Origin: Nocardiopsis sp. NRRL B-16309
GTDB taxonomy: Bacteria > Actinomycetota > Actinomycetes > Streptosporangiales > Streptosporangiaceae
NCBI RefSeq assembly: GCF_001279585.1
Contig: NZ_LGEC01000058.1
Location: forward strand, 124,001-188,000
Length of the DNA stretch: 64,000 nucleotides
Direction of reading: 5' to 3'
Part shown: positions 61,594 to 64,000 of the stretch, piece after piece
Layout: each line of letters starts with the position of its first letter
How positions within the stretch are numbered: position 1 is the stretch's first letter
Notes under the pieces: generated by a model
What the model saw: the letters and a program-made list of their open reading frames with translations, nothing else
What the model was told of the DNA's origin: nothing
Database searches by the model: none
Made by a program: the position numbers and the translations under genes

Positions 61594-64000
61594 CTAGGCG
61601 AGTTCGATGCGTGCGGTCAGGCGGGTGTCAGCGCTGGAGCGGCCGACCAGGAGGTCGTAGCCGCCCGGGACGAACTCCCACTCGTCGGCGTCCTCCGCCC
61701 ACCGGCGCACGGCCGAGCGGGGCACGGTCACCTCCGCCTCGGCGGAGGCCCCCGCCTCCGCGCGCACGGTCGCGAATCCGGCCAGGACGCGCGCGGGCCG
61801 GCCGCCCGGTTCGCGCGGGGCCAGGTAGGCCTGCACGACCTCGTGGCCCTCGCGGTCTCCGGTGTTGGTCACCCGGACCCTGACCACCGCCAGGTCGTCC
61901 CCGTCGGTGAGGTCGACGTGGACGGCGTCGTAGCGCCAGGTCGTGTAGGAGAGCCCGTGCCCGAAGCAGAAGGCGGGCTCGGCGCCCGCCCGGTCCCAGG
62001 CCCGGTAGCCCACGAAGACCCCCTCGGCGTAGTCCAGCGCGCCCTGGTCGGGCGCCACGCCCAGGACCGGCACGTCCTCCTCGCGGGCGGGCCACGTGGT
62101 GGGCAGGCGGCCGGAGGGGTCGCGGCGGCCGAGCAGGACGTCGGCGAGCGCGCCGCCGAGCTCCTGGCCGCCGAACCAGGTCAGCAGGATGCCCGAAACG
62201 TCGTCGCGCCAGGGCATCGTCACCGGGGCGCCCGTGTTGACGACCACCACCGTGCGGTCGTTCACCTCGGCGACCCGCGCGACCAGTTCGTCCTGGCGGC
62301 CGGGCAGGGTGAGGGTGGACCGGTCGAAGCCCTCCGACTCCACGTCGGCGGTGGTGGCGACCACGACGACGGCGACGTCCGCGTCACGGGCGGCGGCGAC
62401 CGCCTCCTCGATGAGCTCGTCGTCACCGGCCATCGGCGCGCGGTGGGTGAGGGTGAAGCCGATGAACGCGAAGTCGCCCATGCCCAGGTCCTGGTGGGCC
62501 TTGACCACCCGCACGTTCACCTTCTCGCCCTCGGTGAGCGGGATGACGGCCGTGGTGGCGGGCGGGTCGAACATGGCGGCGGCCGGGTCGTCGCCCTCGA
62601 AGTCGAGGTCCCCGTCGAAGAGCACCCGCTCACCCACAGTGAGGCGGTACCGCCCCGCGCCCGAGACGCCGAAGACGTGGTCCCCGGAGGCGGCCGGGAC
62701 GAAGTCCCCGCTGACCTCGATCCGGTCGAGTTCGGCGTTGGTGACGCCCTCGGGGAGCTCCCCGATCCAGCGGGCGGTGCCGTCCGGCAGGGGTTCGCGG
62801 GCGAGCACCCGGCCGTCGGCGGCGTGGAAGGTGGCCGTCATCGGCGCCTCCACGGCGGGCAGGCTCGCCCGGGGGTCGGTGCCCACGGCGTAGGTGAGCT
62901 CGACGCCGTCGGGCAGCGCCGCGCGCAGGCCCTCCAGGGGCGAGACCGTGCGCTCGGCGAACACGCTCGCGCTGCCGCCGCCGCTGGTGCGCGCCTCGGA
63001 GGCGGCCAGGCCGATCAGCGCGACGCGGTCCACGCTCCGCGGCTCGACGGGCAGCGCGCCCTCGTTGCGCAGCAGGACGAAGGAGCGGGTGGCGACCTCG
63101 CGGGCGACGGCCCGGCCGTCCAGCCCGGCGGGCCGGTCCCGCGGGGCGACCACGGGGTCGGCGCCCTCCAGCAGGCCCACGCGGGCGGCCAGGAGCAGGA
63201 CGCGCCGCGCGAGGGCGTCCACGGCCTTCTCCGGGACCCGGCCGTCGCGGACCGCGTCGAGCAGGTGCTGGCCGTAGACCGTGTTCGGGCCGGGCATGGC
63301 CACGTCGAGGCCGGCCAGGCAGTCGCGGACGGTGTCGCGGGCCGCGGTCCAGTCCGAGACGATGAACCCGTCGAAGCCCCACTCGTCGCGCAGCACGGAG
63401 TTCAGCTCGGTGTGCTCGGTCATCGTGACGCCGTTGACCTTGTTGTAGGCGGCCATCACTCCCCAGGGGCGGGCCCCGCGGACGATGCTCTCGAAGGGCG
63501 CGAGGTAGATCTCCCGCAGCGTGCGCTCGTCGGCCCGCACGTCCACCGTGAACCGGTCGGTCTCGGAGTCGTTGGCCACGAAGTGCTTGACGGTGGTGCC
63601 CACGCCCCCGTCCTGGACGCCGAGCACGTAGGCGGTGCCGATCTCGCCGGTGAGGTAGGGGTCCTCGGAGAAGGTCTCGAAGTGGCGCCCGCCCAGCGGC
63701 GAGCGGTGCATGTTGACCGCCGGGGCCAGCAGGACGTGGACGCCCTTGCGGCGCGCCTCCTGGGCCAGCAGGCGACCGACCTCGCGGACCAGGCCGCGGT
63801 CCCAGGTGGCGGCGATGGCCGTGGGGCTCGGCAGCTGGATCGAGGGGTCGTCGGGGGTCCAGCGCTCGCCCCGCACGCCCACGGGGCCGTCGGACATCAC
63901 CAGGCGGCCGAGGCCGATGGCGGGGTTGGCGGCGATGGACCACATGGAGTCACCGGAGAGCAGGCGGACCCTGCCCTCCAGGTCCAGTGCGGCCAGGGCC
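61594..64000 (-). CDS. Glycoside hydrolase family 3 (beta-glucosidase-like), 5' end outside window
   Basis: At least 802 codons; the reading frame is open to the last base and in-frame residues ALAALDLEGRVRLLSGDSMWS before 63945 match the GH3 start, so the real start is beyond 64000. Visible in order: (alpha/beta)8 domain with RHFETFSEDP, KHF and nucleophile Asp in DGFIVSDW (codon near 63353), the alpha/beta sandwich, an inserted PA14-like module (about 62500-62850), and a C-terminal fibronectin-III-like domain. Removes glucose or similar from beta-glycosides. Probably feeds the transporter operon regulated by LacI. Confidence 0.93.
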   Translation of the reverse strand, partial: ALAALDLEGRVRLLSGDSMWSIAANPAIGLGRLVMSDGPVGVRGERWTPDDPSIQLPSPTAIAATWDRGLVREVGRLLAQEARRKGVHVLLAPAVNMHRSPLGGRHFETFSEDPYLTGEIGTAYVLGVQDGGVGTTVKHFVANDSETDRFTVDVRADERTLREIYLAPFESIVRGARPWGVMAAYNKVNGVTMTEHTELNSVLRDEWGFDGFIVSDWTAARDTVRDCLAGLDVAMPGPNTVYGQHLLDAVRDGRVPEKAVDALARRVLLLAARVGLLEGADPVVAPRDRPAGLDGRAVAREVATRSFVLLRNEGALPVEPRSVDRVALIGLAASEARTSGGGSASVFAERTVSPLEGLRAALPDGVELTYAVGTDPRASLPAVEAPMTATFHAADGRVLAREPLPDGTARWIGELPEGVTNAELDRIEVSGDFVPAASGDHVFGVSGAGRYRLTVGERVLFDGDLDFEGDDPAAAMFDPPATTAVIPLTEGEKVNVRVVKAHQDLGMGDFAFIGFTLTHRAPMAGDDELIEEAVAAARDADVAVVVVATTADVESEGFDRSTLTLPGRQDELVARVAEVNDRTVVVVNTGAPVTMPWRDDVSGILLTWFGGQELGGALADVLLGRRDPSGRLPTTWPAREEDVPVLGVAPDQGALDYAEGVFVGYRAWDRAGAEPAFCFGHGLSYTTWRYDAVHVDLTDGDDLAVVRVRVTNTGDREGHEVVQAYLAPREPGGRPARVLAGFATVRAEAGASAEAEVTVPRSAVRRWAEDADEWEFVPGGYDLLVGRSSADTRLTARIELA

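Overview
The window is very high-G+C chromosomal DNA with GTG/TTG starts, G+C-rich third codon positions and actinobacterial families (TQXA surface proteins, TcpC/TcpE-type proteins, DUF695). The order ilvBNC / GGDEF-EAL / gatB / gatCA / GGDEF-EAL / ligA / mnmA resembles, from memory, the Streptomyces coelicolor SCO55xx-SCO54xx region. The gene style suggests Nocardiopsis or a related Streptosporangiales genus. Genus is inference; I ran no search.

Layout. (1) 1-22 kb is a conserved housekeeping block, mostly on the minus strand. It holds ilvB-ilvN-ilvC with an attenuator and leader peptide, a Rpn-like nuclease-fold protein, two large membrane c-di-GMP proteins, gatB and gatC-gatA, ligA, a short MetE-like protein, a VTT/DedA membrane protein behind an iron box, and mnmA. 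Two tandem plus-strand TQXA surface proteins sit between gatB and gatA; one has lost its thioester cysteine. (2) 22-27 kb holds a DUF695 protein, a five-TM protein, a NaChBac-like channel and thymidine kinase. (3) 27-49.5 kb is a dispersed, chromosomal type-IV-secretion-like locus, all on the minus strand. It contains a VirB6/TrbL-like membrane protein, a VirB8-like protein, a transglycosylase-NlpC/P60 hydrolase, an anchored 255-aa protein, a VirB4-like ATPase, a membrane coiled-coil protein, and a TcpC / small membrane protein / TcpE operon. The TcpE-like protein is a 1,424-aa fusion to a MinD-like domain that lacks both Walker-A lysines. Plus-strand genes are interleaved: a second five-TM paralogue, a Ser/Thr kinase with a C-terminal four-TM region, and ectoine hydroxylase (ectD). 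No relaxase, coupling protein or integrase is visible, so the locus may secrete or remodel the envelope rather than conjugate. (4) 49.9-55.9 kb holds FrnE-like DsbA, a membrane protein, a VOC protein, an HxlR regulator with an NTF2-like partner, YchF and an FkbM-type methyltransferase. (5) 56-64 kb is a catabolic-looking region: a MFS exporter/importer, an alpha/beta hydrolase and a SurE-like lipoprotein in one operon, opposite a LacI repressor whose operator lies in the operon promoter; then a DapA-family lyase and a GH3 glycosidase cut by the window end.

Regulatory sites that stand out are the branched-chain leader peptide (run of Leu-Ile-Leu-Val-Leu), the iron box, the HxlR and LacI operators placed between -35 and -10, a paired 19-bp direct repeat before the DUF695 gene, and a promoter-like box shared by two operons of the secretion-like locus. 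No tRNA, rRNA, CRISPR array or insertion sequence was recognised.
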